In this document: piece after piece, positions 16,049 to 23,329 of the stretch | Layout: every line of letters starts with the position of its first letter | How positions within the stretch are numbered: position 1 is the first letter of the stretch | Assembly: GCF_003946405.1 (NCBI RefSeq) | Contig: NZ_RHOG01000023.1 | Location: 1-44,047 of the forward strand | Direction: 5' to 3' | Length of the DNA: 44,047 nt | From: Lacticaseibacillus yichunensis | GTDB taxonomy: Bacteria > Bacillota > Bacilli > Lactobacillales > Lactobacillaceae | Made by a program: the position numbers and the translations under genes | The notes under the pieces: generated by a model | Told to the model about the DNA's origin: nothing | The model's database searches: none | What the model saw: the letters and a program-made list of their open reading frames with translations, nothing else

Positions 16049-16411
16049 TTACTTGTGATAGACGCGCTTCAAGTCGTTGTCGACCGTGGCACTAAATGTG
16101 CAAACCGCGCGACGCAGGTCCGCAGTGTTCGATTGTGTTGTATTACCAAAAAATCCAATCTCTCCGAAAGCGAGCCGAAGTTTCTCAGTGATCGTGGTCA
16201 GGCTACCACTGTCCGTGTATAGCTCAACTGTCACTGTCCATTGTGTTTGTCTCTCGACCTGGTAAGCGTCCACTTGCACTGGTGCATGTGCCGTCCGATA
16301 AATCGCGGCGGGAAACTGCGACCAGTCATCAGGATAATCAGTCGCGCAAAGCTTCAAATCGGTGATGCTCCTAAGAATCTTCATCACTTCAACGTTCATG
16401 TTGTAGATCAC
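16049..16411 (-). CDS. tail terminator-like protein (120 aa)
   Basis: GTG start overlapping the preceding stop (GTGA), with GGAGG nine bases upstream. The pattern (KILRSITDLKLCATDYPDDW, FPAAIYRT, ERQTQWTVTVELYT, LTTITEKLRLAF) fits the small alpha/beta tail terminator (gpU-like) that caps the tail tube and joins it to the head. The position directly before the major tail protein supports this. Confidence 0.75.
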   Translation of the reverse strand: MIYNMNVEVMKILRSITDLKLCATDYPDDWSQFPAAIYRTAHAPVQVDAYQVERQTQWTVTVELYTDSGSLTTITEKLRLAFGEIGFFGNTTQSNTADLRRAVCTFSATVDNDLKRVYHK

Positions 16412-16956
16412 TTTTGCATCCCTCCTTGAAGGCCATCGTGAATGCGCTGTTCCAACAGACGTTTAGCATCGCGCTCACCAGTCTCCCGTAGCGCAGGCAC
16501 AAGAAACTGTCTTGCCGGTTGACCAGAGGTGACAAAGAACGATTTACCTTTGATGGTCAGCTTTCGCATGCCGTATATTTTGTTGAGGTCCACATCAACC
16601 ATATCCACCGGAATGAACCAGGGGGTTTGTCGGTACACCGGTTGAAAGCCTGACGGAATATCTTTTCTTGAGGCCTGCCCATGTGCACCCGTCCCCAGTT
16701 CTCGGTACACGGCGACTGCATCATCGGACCACACGCGGCCAATGATGTTCTGCTGATTATCGACAACCACTTCATACTTAAGGCTTCGTGCAAGAGAACC
16801 GCTTGAGTGTTTCATGTCGGATTGGAGACGCTCAGTCGCCCGTGTAGTGGTCAATTCAACCACATCAAAAGCGGCATCCCAGGCTGAATCGTGGATCAGT
16901 TGAGGAAGCCGCTTTAGGTTAGCAATCACTTTGGACATATCAAGTTCAACGCCCAT
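16408..16956 (-). CDS. HK97 gp10-like head-tail joining protein (182 aa)
   Basis: Contains AFDVVELTTTRATERLQSDM, GSLARSLKYEV and YRELGTGAHGQ, the hallmark of HK97 gp10-family proteins (Y-x-E-x-GT-x-x followed by a proline-rich segment and a C-terminal R-x-FL-x-PAL). It is a head completion or tail-joining component. ATG 16956 lies 10 bases after GGAG and overlaps the previous gene; a TTG at 16980 in the same frame is possible. Confidence 0.82.
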   Translation of the reverse strand: MGVELDMSKVIANLKRLPQLIHDSAWDAAFDVVELTTTRATERLQSDMKHSSGSLARSLKYEVVVDNQQNIIGRVWSDDAVAVYRELGTGAHGQASRKDIPSGFQPVYRQTPWFIPVDMVDVDLNKIYGMRKLTIKGKSFFVTSGQPARQFLVPALRETGERDAKRLLEQRIHDGLQGGMQK

Positions 16957-17299
16957 CACCACCACGCTCCAATCGCTCAATCAGGACGTTCTTGTGTGTA
17001 GCAAAGGTACTAATGCTGACGATTGTGTAATCGGGTTCTGCGTCCGCCTCGACATCGAGGCAGACGCCACAGCCTTCATCACGATTCTCGATCACCGAGT
17101 CGCTTTGCAACTTCAGGTTTTTCATGTATGCCAATCTTTCCCCATAAATCGAAGCGTTCAGTTGACCAGAAGCGGGTTGAACGTTGGCTTCAATAGCCAC
17201 AGCGTCTCCCCAACCCTTCACAGAATTACCCTCATCGTCCTGAGTGTTGACTCGTTGTCGTAGGTTTATCGTTCGCAGATCTTGTGGTCGTAATCTCAT
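16946..17299 (-). CDS. head closure protein, SPP1 gp16-like (117 aa)
   Basis: The N-terminus MRLRPQDLRTINLRQRVNTQ and the block VKGWGDAVAIEANVQPASGQ are typical of the Phage_H_T_join family (residues 1-60), beta-barrel adaptors that seal the portal after packaging. The ATG overlaps the stop of the upstream connector gene (ATGA). It contains two Cys close together (GCGVCLD). Confidence 0.82.
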   Translation of the reverse strand: MRLRPQDLRTINLRQRVNTQDDEGNSVKGWGDAVAIEANVQPASGQLNASIYGERLAYMKNLKLQSDSVIENRDEGCGVCLDVEADAEPDYTIVSISTFATHKNVLIERLERGGDGR

Positions 17300-17628
17300 G
17301 ACAATCGCCTCGATCTGCCAAGCCGATAGGGCGCAATCGATGAGCGAATTGAAGCGGGAATCCCCACTTCAAAGGCGCGCGTCACGCCGCCCTCTACGCG
17401 CTGGGTCTCGCCTTCATCTGCTTGCTGGTTGTAGAACACCACAGCAAGACGACGCGCACCCAGCATCAACGAGTGGTTCATTTGCGCATCAGTTCGCCCT
17501 GTGTAGTCAAGGACCGCGGCCAGTGCCTCATCAAAGAGATCAGAGAGCAATGGTTTGTCTGCATCATTGGCCCCAACACGGCGTTGAATTGCCGAAATCT
17601 GCTCAGTTTTATCTTCTTCGGTCGTCAT
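17296..17628 (-). CDS. gp6/gp15-like head-tail connector (110 aa)
   Basis: Helical protein with LSDLFDEALAAVLDYTGR and RRLAVVFYNQQADEGETQ, matching the DNA-packaging head-tail connector family that forms a ring below the portal. The ATG at 17628 has AGGTG seven bases upstream; the ATG at 17634 is too close to it. Confidence 0.82.
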   Translation of the reverse strand: MTTEEDKTEQISAIQRRVGANDADKPLLSDLFDEALAAVLDYTGRTDAQMNHSLMLGARRLAVVFYNQQADEGETQRVEGGVTRAFEVGIPASIRSSIAPYRLGRSRRLS

Positions 17629-17638
17629 GAGCATTCAC

Positions 17639-18658
17639 CTACTTACTGAGCGTGACGGTGGCCTGCAGAATCTGGTCCGGTTCAGCCAAAGATGGCAAAG
17701 CGACAGCTGATGCCTTTTCAAAGGTGCCCACTGGATCCTTGGATTCTGTGTAGACCATGTCATAAATATTGGCAACTGTAGAACCTTGTACGTCGGACAA
17801 ATTTGCCAGTTCTTCAGGAGTGGGGCCGAAGATCTTTTCGCCAACGATTTCGTCATCGAACAACGCAATCTTGTCATCCGGCCAGTATGTCTTGGTGGTG
17901 AATTTGCCGTTCGCACCTTGGGTCTTGTACTTATCACCATACGGCCGAATGATCGGCAGGCCTTGTGCTTCGAGGAATGTGTCCAAATCAGCTTGACCAA
18001 CAACACGGCCGGAATCTTTACCGAACACAGCCGCGATGACCTTTGCGTTACGTGTGAACGCGCGGTACAGCTTCTTGGATGTGATAGCCCGTGTCGGGGT
18101 GATATCCAGCATGTCTGACCAATCAAACAAATCATTCAGCGGGTCGGCATCGTCGCTGTCCCACGCGGTTGTAGCGGCAACCTGATGCGTCTTCGGTACT
18201 TGGTAATCAAGCACACCAGACTTCTTGTCATCTGGGTTGAGCGTAACCTTACCGGTTGCCAACAGTTCCATGGCCATGCGTTCAATTTGTGCCAGAACGC
18301 CTTGGTTCAGCACATCAAAGTCCCCATACACGTTGTTGCGCAGGTAATCGCCTTCTTGCGGTGTACGTGGATTAAGCAACGCGTACAAGTCTTGTTCTTT
18401 GATCTGCATCTTCCGCTTGATCAGCGCCAAATCCTGCACCTGTTTGTTGGCCTCACGGCTGCCAATTTCTGCCTCTGTATCAAAACCAGCAACATTGGCA
18501 AGAATCGGCACCTTCGTGCTACGTGAGAGTACATCAAGCGTCAGAGCTTCCACCCGACGAGTTGGAAACAATGTGTCGCCCAGCATCACCGGATAAGTCC
18601 GATTGGCGGAGTAATCAACCAACTCATGTTGGCTGAAGAGATCAGCAATAGTTGTCAT
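17639..18658 (-). CDS. major capsid protein, lambda gpE family (339 aa)
   Basis: The length and blocks (NRTYPVMLGDTLFPTRRVEA, AEIGSREANKQVQDLALIKR, QIERMAMELLATGKVTLN, DIYDMVYTESKDPVG near the end) fit Phage_cap_E, an HK97-fold shell protein. GGAGG precedes the ATG. It follows scaffold and decoration genes, as in lambda (Nu3-D-E). There is no NLQxFA motif at its N-terminus, unlike scaffold and tail protein. Confidence 0.88.
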   Translation of the reverse strand: MTTIADLFSQHELVDYSANRTYPVMLGDTLFPTRRVEALTLDVLSRSTKVPILANVAGFDTEAEIGSREANKQVQDLALIKRKMQIKEQDLYALLNPRTPQEGDYLRNNVYGDFDVLNQGVLAQIERMAMELLATGKVTLNPDDKKSGVLDYQVPKTHQVAATTAWDSDDADPLNDLFDWSDMLDITPTRAITSKKLYRAFTRNAKVIAAVFGKDSGRVVGQADLDTFLEAQGLPIIRPYGDKYKTQGANGKFTTKTYWPDDKIALFDDEIVGEKIFGPTPEELANLSDVQGSTVANIYDMVYTESKDPVGTFEKASAVALPSLAEPDQILQATVTLSK

Positions 18659-18677
18659 AAATCAATACCTCCATTTG

Positions 18678-18926
18678 TTATTGAGCCGCAGTTGCTGTCA
18701 CTGCTAATGCGGCCGAAACAGTACCCGCAGTGAACGTGATGTCGGCACTACCTTCACCAGCTATGGTAACGATGTATGTACCAGCACTCTTCTTAGTCAC
18801 AGTTGCGATCTGCTCATTGTCAGAAGCAACCGTGATATCTTGCGGCGCGCCATCAGGGGTGACCGTCACAGTAATGTCTTTCGAAGTCCCGACAGCGCCG
18901 GTCATCGTCTTCTGTGAAATTGTCAC
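18678..18926 (-). CDS. Ig-like (Big_2) domain added to the decoration protein by -1 frameshift
   Basis: About 82 residues (VTISQKTMTGAVGTSKDITV, DNEQIATVTKKSAGTYIVTI, GSADITFTAGTVSAALAV): a bacterial Ig-like Big_2 domain. The possible GTG start has no Shine-Dalgarno, and the frame is open into the end of the upstream gene exactly at a CCCAAAA site, so the domain is best read as the C-terminal part of a 205-aa frameshift product. In other phages such capsid-surface Ig domains are dispensable and thought to bind carbohydrates. Confidence 0.82.
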   Translation of the reverse strand: MTISQKTMTGAVGTSKDITVTVTPDGAPQDITVASDNEQIATVTKKSAGTYIVTIAGEGSADITFTAGTVSAALAVTATAAQ

Positions 18927-18937
18927 ACCATCAGGCG

Positions 18938-19294
18938 TTACGCTTTTGGGGCGCCGGATGCGCCCGCTTCATCACGCCATTTGATACCGGTCATTGCAGT
19001 TTTAGCTGCATCAGCCGGAGCTACAGGCAAACGTTGTTGCAACAAGTAACCCTCAACGATTACTCCAACAGGGGCCGCATTGTTAGTCACGTCGACTTCA
19101 TCAATCGTGACCCCTTTCGCAGTTGCATCGTTAGCTGGGTAAATCGTCCCAGCTGGGATAACTTTGCGGCCACGATCATTAGTGATCACTGCCGCATTTG
19201 TGTTGTCCACGTATTCCGTGAACGATTGGAACTTAGCACTGGCCAAGAAATTGATCTGGTCAACGTGCTCATTTTCAACATATGGCATAGTCAT
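18938..19294 (-). CDS. head decoration protein (118 aa), frameshift donor
   Basis: The gpD/HDPD-like pattern is GRKVIPAGTIYPANDATAKG, VDVTNNAAPVGVIVEGYL and LPVAPADAAKTAM. It sits between scaffold and major capsid, where lambda D lies, and probably trimerises on the capsid surface to stabilise it. The gene ends GCC CCA AAA GCG TAA with slippery C-CCA-AAA; a -1 shift skips the stop and adds the Ig domain, so a fraction of subunits would display it. The last 19 bp (18934-18952) are identical to the end of the major tail gene (15560-15578). Confidence 0.82.
   Translation of the reverse strand: MTMPYVENEHVDQINFLASAKFQSFTEYVDNTNAAVITNDRGRKVIPAGTIYPANDATAKGVTIDEVDVTNNAAPVGVIVEGYLLQQRLPVAPADAAKTAMTGIKWRDEAGASGAPKA
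18943..18949 (-). promoter_or_regulatory. CCCAAAA -1 frameshift heptamer in the decoration gene
   Basis: C-CCA-AAA in the zero frame, two codons before the stop. The shifted frame reads AGC GTA ACG CCT and continues through the Ig-like domain to the stop at 18678. Same heptamer and 19-bp context as at the end of the major tail gene. Confidence 0.82.
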
Positions 19295-19306
19295 TTCCTC
19301 CTTGTG

Positions 19307-20014
19307 TTACCCGTGGATTGCCCATGGGTTTTTCTTTCCGACATTCGGTTCTGCATTCCGCGCCTTAGCGGTTGCTTCGCCGGCAGATTCAGATGCTCCA
19401 TTATTAGTGGCACCAGGTGCACCAGCAGAAGCACTAAGCCGCTGATCAACACCAGCTTTAACTGCATCGCGGAAGATTCCAGAAACCTTGGTGTAGGCCG
19501 CATCAATTGCCTTTTCATCCTGGCCGAGCACATCACCAAACATCTCGATTAGATTGCCTGGCAATTTGTCTGTTGCAAGACGAGCGCTCAACGTGGCCTT
19601 GTTGGTAAGAGTCAGTGTTTTGAGCTTCTCTTGTGCTAAAGCGTCTTGCGTTTGCTTAAGGTCATACGTCTGCTTCTCAGCTGGCGTCATGTCCTCATAG
19701 GCTTTCTGCTTCTGCGCATCGGTTTGCCACTGGTTTTTGGCATCGTTAATCTTACTGGCAACAAGAGCATCTAACTCAGCCTGACTGGCAAAGCTAACGG
19801 CATTCGGGTTCGCCTTAGCGGTTGCTTCGCCGGCAGATTCAGAGGGCTTATTGGCTGAATCGTTGCCCTTATCATCATCACCAGAAGTTCCTTGTTGGCC
19901 GTTTTGACCAACACCAACCGCGCCAACACCATCATCCGAGCCGCCATCGCCGCCTTCTGCAAACATCTGCAAGTTCAGCTTCAGTGGAGCATGCAAAATC
20001 AAATTCTTCTTCAT
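19307..20014 (-). CDS. capsid scaffold protein (235 aa)
   Basis: Acidic, Gly/Asp/Ala-rich N-terminal half, central coiled coil (AELDALVASKINDAKNQWQT, TYDLKQTQDALAQEKLKTL) and basic C-terminus (NVGKKNPWAIHG): classic scaffold composition, located before decoration and capsid genes. The N-terminus APLKLNLQMFAEGG carries the Prp-type motif LNLQMFA (13-19), with predicted cleavage after A19. A 33-bp perfect direct repeat (19361-19393 and 19811-19843) encodes SESAGEATAKA twice. Confidence 0.85.
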   Translation of the reverse strand: MKKNLILHAPLKLNLQMFAEGGDGGSDDGVGAVGVGQNGQQGTSGDDDKGNDSANKPSESAGEATAKANPNAVSFASQAELDALVASKINDAKNQWQTDAQKQKAYEDMTPAEKQTYDLKQTQDALAQEKLKTLTLTNKATLSARLATDKLPGNLIEMFGDVLGQDEKAIDAAYTKVSGIFRDAVKAGVDQRLSASAGAPGATNNGASESAGEATAKARNAEPNVGKKNPWAIHG

Positions 20015-20057
20015 AACACAAATCTCCTATCCTGCATTGGATAGCGAGCACAATAAA

Positions 20058-20081
20058 AGCGCCTTGCCGTGGCAGGACGCT
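20058..20081 (-). terminator. hairpin between the PGDYG-type gene and scaffold
   Basis: Imperfect 11-bp stem (AGCGTCCTGCC / GGCAAGGCGCT on the minus strand) followed by TTTTATTG. One of a family of similar hairpins at 20444-20467, 21053-21076 and 28261-28278; probably partial termination in the late operon. Confidence 0.5.
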
Positions 20082-20156
20082 GGTTCAGCATGTTCGCTTC
20101 TCTCTTCGCATGATTGATTTTAGGTATTGTTTGGTGGGCCTCCCCAGGCCCATTTG

Positions 20157-20414
20157 TTAAGCAGGTTCGTATGTCGCTTTAAAAATATCGGGTTTGCACG
20201 GATATAGCTCGCCCATCACACCTCGGATGATGTAATCGCCAGGACTGGCAATCATCTCACCTTCAAGTGTTTGGATGATGTATCCTTCGCCGTGTTCGTT
20301 GACTTCATGATTCGCCATCGCGTTGAATAACCAGACTGGCACAACGCTATCAATATCAATCGGTACGATTTTCCACGCATCAACGACTACAGGTTTCTTA
20401 CGATATTTTGCCAT
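20157..20414 (-). CDS. small phage protein with PGDYI motif (85 aa)
   Basis: It begins MAKYRKKPVVVDAWKI and ends in SPGDYIIRGVMGELYPCKPD, a signature of small phage proteins (PGDYG-like family) in many Firmicute and proteobacterial phages. Beta-rich, soluble, single Cys. The role is unknown; in this position it may be packaging- or head-related. GGAGG lies upstream of ATG. Confidence 0.75.
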   Translation of the reverse strand: MAKYRKKPVVVDAWKIVPIDIDSVVPVWLFNAMANHEVNEHGEGYIIQTLEGEMIASPGDYIIRGVMGELYPCKPDIFKATYEPA

Positions 20415-20443
20415 GAGTTCCTCCTGAATTTGGCCAAACTAAA

Positions 20444-20467
20444 AGCACCCACGAAATTGTGGATGCT
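20444..20467 (-). terminator. intergenic hairpin of the late operon
   Basis: Minus strand AGCATCCAC-AATTTC-GTGGGTGCT then TTTTAGTTTG. A 9-bp stem with one mismatch, between the YjcQ-like and PGDYI genes. Shares the flank CAAACTAAAAGC (plus strand) with the hairpins at 21053 and 28261. Confidence 0.6.
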
Positions 20468-20795
20468 ACATTCCTGGAACAATCGACTTAAGATCTTTTA
20501 AAGTGTTCTTTACTCGCTCCATCATTGAATTGCTGAAAAGATATTCGATTCCTTTTGGAGTGATCATCACATCTTGAATTTTTGGAGCAATGCCAGTAAG
20601 TGTTTTAATTTCAACAACACCACTGATATAGCCGTCTCTCGACATATTGAGAACAATGAAGTCCCAGTATGACTGATTCAGATTGATGCACAGATCATTG
20701 AATTCTTGGCTGGTAATCTGCTTCCCCTGCTTCAAGTTCTCATACAGCAACTTGAGGAGCTGGTAAACAATCACAAAGTAATCGTCCTTTGCCAT
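20466..20795 (-). CDS. YjcQ-family protein (109 aa)
   Basis: It starts MAKDDYFVIVYQLLKLLYEN and contains QSYWDFIVLNMSRDGYISGV and ITPKGIEYLFSNSMMERV. This matches YjcQ, a winged-helix fold found in Bacillus and phages, suggesting DNA binding, but no function is proven. The start codon directly follows the stop of the upstream gene (TAGATG). Confidence 0.8.
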   Translation of the reverse strand: MAKDDYFVIVYQLLKLLYENLKQGKQITSQEFNDLCINLNQSYWDFIVLNMSRDGYISGVVEIKTLTGIAPKIQDVMITPKGIEYLFSNSMMERVKNTLKDLKSIVPGM

Positions 20796-20999
20796 CTAAT
20801 CAGCCTCCTTAATGGATTGAATCTCACTCACAGGAAAGTAGGTATCAAAGCCGTTAACTGGCATCGTCAAGGCATCCTCGCCGTCCTCTGAGTTATTAGC
20901 AGCAGAGATTACATCACTAACAACGCCCTCGTATCGTTTACCATCCGTAGTAGTAATCTCAACGGCTAACCCGAAATAATTCTTATTCAGTTTTTCCAT
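20796..20999 (-). CDS. small protein with LSm-like pattern (67 aa)
   Basis: The segment YFGLAVEITTTDGKRYEGVV followed by acidic residues and ITYF-type strands resembles the small Sm/LSm-like folds of phage proteins (hydrophobic-x-x-x-DG-x-x-Y-x-G-V-V). I cannot confirm it. The ATG is chosen because AAGG lies nine bases upstream; a TTG two codons earlier is possible. Confidence 0.6.
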   Translation of the reverse strand: MEKLNKNYFGLAVEITTTDGKRYEGVVSDVISAANNSEDGEDALTMPVNGFDTYFPVSEIQSIKEAD

Positions 21000-21052
21000 A
21001 GTCAATCACCTTCCTCGTCGGCACTAAATGAACACCACGTTTTCAAACTAAA

Positions 21053-21076
21053 AGCATCCACGCGGTTGTGGTAACT
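21053..21076 (-). terminator. degenerate intergenic hairpin
   Basis: AGCATCCAC-GCGGTT-GTGGTAACT, with the inner four pairs perfect and the outer ones partly mismatched. It carries the same CAAACTAAAAGC flank as the better hairpin at 20444-20467 and is probably a decayed copy. Confidence 0.4.
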
Positions 21077-21282
21077 TATTTGTCAGCTAACTTTTCTTTC
21101 TCGTATAGCGCATTGAACTCAACAATGGTCAGTTTTCGCTCGATGTCGTCGTCTTCAACATATTCAATTCCCCAGGTGGCGTCAGAATGTCCGACATCAA
21201 TCGTATAGGTGCCGGTAATATCCATGATGGTTGCCGTTCTGCCGTCTTTAAGTAAAACATTATCAAGCTCTTGGTACTTCAT
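21076..21282 (-). CDS. DUF4926-like small protein, candidate immunity partner of the MuF toxin
   Basis: 68 aa: MKYQELDNVLLKDGRTATIM, a stretch with WGIEYVEDDDIERKL, and a helical end (EFNALYEKEKLADK). The pattern (D-x-V-x-L-K-DGR-x-G-T-I) resembles DUF4926, small beta proteins that I recall being encoded beside DUF6883 toxins. Its start overlaps the end of the MuF gene, with AAAGGAGGAGG located inside the MuF reading frame, so the two are translationally coupled as toxin-immunity pairs often are. The immunity role is inferred. Confidence 0.55.
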   Translation of the reverse strand: MKYQELDNVLLKDGRTATIMDITGTYTIDVGHSDATWGIEYVEDDDIERKLTIVEFNALYEKEKLADK

Positions 21283-21283
21283 C

Positions 21284-23026
21284 CTAGACCTCCTCCTTTG
21301 CCCCTTCAATAAACGCAGTAACAAGCCAGGTCTTACCGTCTTTACTTGCCCATGCAGTTTTCACATTGGCAAGCTGTCCGTTTACACCGCGAACTACCTG
21401 ATTTTGCATCCAGCCTTCGGACCCATCACCATTCATTCTAGTTTTCTTCGCGGGAAACTGTGACGAATTTTCAAGTAGAACTTTTTTCAAGTCTTTCCAA
21501 TTATCGGCGTCATACCCAAGAACTCGGGTAAAGTTTTGTCCTTTTTCAAGTCCTTTTTCGTTCGAACCACCGAATAGATAGCTAGTGAATTTTCTTGTAT
21601 CCGAAGTAGCCATAGAAGCATTTGGCAATCCAAGAGATGAATCTCTCGTAAGACGCATTCGTCGTTCGTAATCAAGTTGAAGTAACTGCCAATCTCTGTC
21701 GCCATTATACTTCATTGTCTGGAAATCGTCGAAGGTTTCGGGCATATCGTCTGTCATTAACGCTTTGTATCGGTCAAATAGTTCTGAATCAGTTGCTTGA
21801 TTGCTAGCTTTCTGCTGACTTTCACGCACAGCTTCTTCACCATATTTATCAATCAGCGCCTGTTCCCACTCGTGCCATGTCGTACCGGCAGGTAATGCAA
21901 TGGCGTGGCCAAGTGGATTATTGTAATCGTGTTTGCCAACAAACGTGTCCTTGCCAAAGTATGCGGCGGCCACGGTGCGACAGAACGAGTGGAACGGCGG
22001 GTAGTTGCCTTTCGCACCATCACAGTGAGCATCAGCTACGTTGAAGACCTGACCGTCCTTTTCACGACAGATGGTTGATGTGCGCCAGTCAAGTACGGCA
22101 ATCAACACATACTGCTTCACTCCATGTGCACGCCACCCCATAAGCTTGGCCTGACCAGCCACAAAATTCGCCTCGGTTCTGATCAGGCGCCGAGCTACAT
22201 AAGCGCCAACTTGGAACTCCTTTTGCAACGCGGCAATCATATCACGCTCGCTCATACCACTCATTTGTTGGGCAGTAAAAAGTTCGCCGAGCCTGTCTGC
22301 AAGATGATCAGTGTTCTTCCAAATACGACTGGAGTAGTTACCTCCGACCCACTTAATATTCAGCACAGCGCGCGTCTGTGACGTTGAGAGCTGTTTGAAA
22401 ACTTTGGTGGGCTTATCAGGGTGTAGCTCAATTGTTTTGATTGCCTCGCCCGTGTCTGGATCGTTGAACTCGATCACATTAGGAAGCTTGCTCGCACCCG
22501 GGAAAGAACGTGGTGCCTTGACCTGCACGTCATGATTTGCCTGGCCAATGATTGCTTCTACCGCGGCCTGCTTGTAGGACGCCTGAACGGCCTTAGACAG
22601 GAAATCTGTTTCTTGCCGCAATTGTACGTCTGCTAATTGTTTGGCCACAACGTAGGCTTTAGCCCGCAACATCTCAAGCCGAGTAATACGAGCCTTAGCA
22701 GCCATTGCATTGAGATAGCGTTGAATCTGTTTGCGGACTTGCTTATCCTTAGTCACTTTGAGCATGGCAATCAGATCAGACAAGTCATTTGATGCCATCT
22801 TCGCGTTAAGCAAATCATGCATCATATCTTCGTTCATACCGGGTTGAGCAGAGTAACGATCATAAATATTCTTGGCTTCAGCCTTGAGATACTCTTGTGC
22901 TTGGAAATATGCGATAAGGATTTTGTTTTCTGGCTTCTTGATGCCCTTGTGTAACTCGGCGTCTTGCTCAACGGCTCGACGTTCCCAGTACCCGAAACTA
23001 TCCTGCTTGTCGTCCTTGGTGTCCAT
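21284..23026 (-). CDS. MuF minor capsid protein with C-terminal polymorphic toxin-like domain
   Basis: 580 aa. Residues 1-220 are helical. Residues about 225-355 form the Phage_Mu_F/SPP1 gp7 domain (WKNTDHLADRLGELF, RLIRTEANFVAGQAK, LDWRTSTICREKDGQVF, YPPFHSFCRT). A linker follows, and residues about 475-575 resemble DUF6883 (DTRKFTSYLFGG, KGQNFTRVLGYDADNWKDL, VKTAWASKDGKTWLVTAFIEG), a domain of bacterial polymorphic toxins. MuF proteins carrying exchangeable toxin C-termini are a known class in temperate phages of Firmicutes. It sits inside the head near the portal and may be ejected with DNA. Confidence 0.8.
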   Translation of the reverse strand: MDTKDDKQDSFGYWERRAVEQDAELHKGIKKPENKILIAYFQAQEYLKAEAKNIYDRYSAQPGMNEDMMHDLLNAKMASNDLSDLIAMLKVTKDKQVRKQIQRYLNAMAAKARITRLEMLRAKAYVVAKQLADVQLRQETDFLSKAVQASYKQAAVEAIIGQANHDVQVKAPRSFPGASKLPNVIEFNDPDTGEAIKTIELHPDKPTKVFKQLSTSQTRAVLNIKWVGGNYSSRIWKNTDHLADRLGELFTAQQMSGMSERDMIAALQKEFQVGAYVARRLIRTEANFVAGQAKLMGWRAHGVKQYVLIAVLDWRTSTICREKDGQVFNVADAHCDGAKGNYPPFHSFCRTVAAAYFGKDTFVGKHDYNNPLGHAIALPAGTTWHEWEQALIDKYGEEAVRESQQKASNQATDSELFDRYKALMTDDMPETFDDFQTMKYNGDRDWQLLQLDYERRMRLTRDSSLGLPNASMATSDTRKFTSYLFGGSNEKGLEKGQNFTRVLGYDADNWKDLKKVLLENSSQFPAKKTRMNGDGSEGWMQNQVVRGVNGQLANVKTAWASKDGKTWLVTAFIEGAKEEV

Positions 23027-23029
23027 AGG

Positions 23030-23329
23030 CTACCCCTCAATCACTTGCAGGTTGTCTTTGTACTGCATAGCAATATCAGCGAGCCCGTGATACAAAGCGT
23101 CGGTCAAAACGCGATTCTGTTCGTTGGGTGGAATGGCAAAGACGTGTAGCCGTTCCTTATCACTCAAGGCATGGCCACCATACAGCTCATTGGTAATGGC
23201 AATGCTAAGGGCCGAAACGGCTGCACACACAATGTCCATACCCTTAGGTAGATAAAGCGCGTGTCCCTCAATCAGGTAACTTGTGATTGCTTGATTGTCC
23301 GGGTTGCGTGTGATTGTCACCTTGATCAT
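23030..23329 (-). CDS. prp: Prp-like cysteine protease
   Basis: 99 aa starting MIKVTITRN. Both catalytic residues of the ribosomal-processing cysteine protease family are present: His in the GHA motif (H23) and Cys in DIVCAAVSALS (C35). In hosts Prp removes the N-terminal extension of ribosomal protein L27 after an LNLQFFA-type motif. This phage copy lies between portal and MuF genes and overlaps the portal end. The scaffold (LNLQMFA) and major tail protein (MNLQRFA) carry matching N-terminal motifs, so its likely job is maturation of virion proteins. Confidence 0.88.
   Translation of the reverse strand: MIKVTITRNPDNQAITSYLIEGHALYLPKGMDIVCAAVSALSIAITNELYGGHALSDKERLHVFAIPPNEQNRVLTDALYHGLADIAMQYKDNLQVIEG

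Noticed and set aside
18678-18926. Ig-like domain as an independent gene starting at GTG
   Set aside because: No Shine-Dalgarno before the GTG, and the frame joins the upstream gene exactly at a slippery heptamer; frameshift fusion explains it better.
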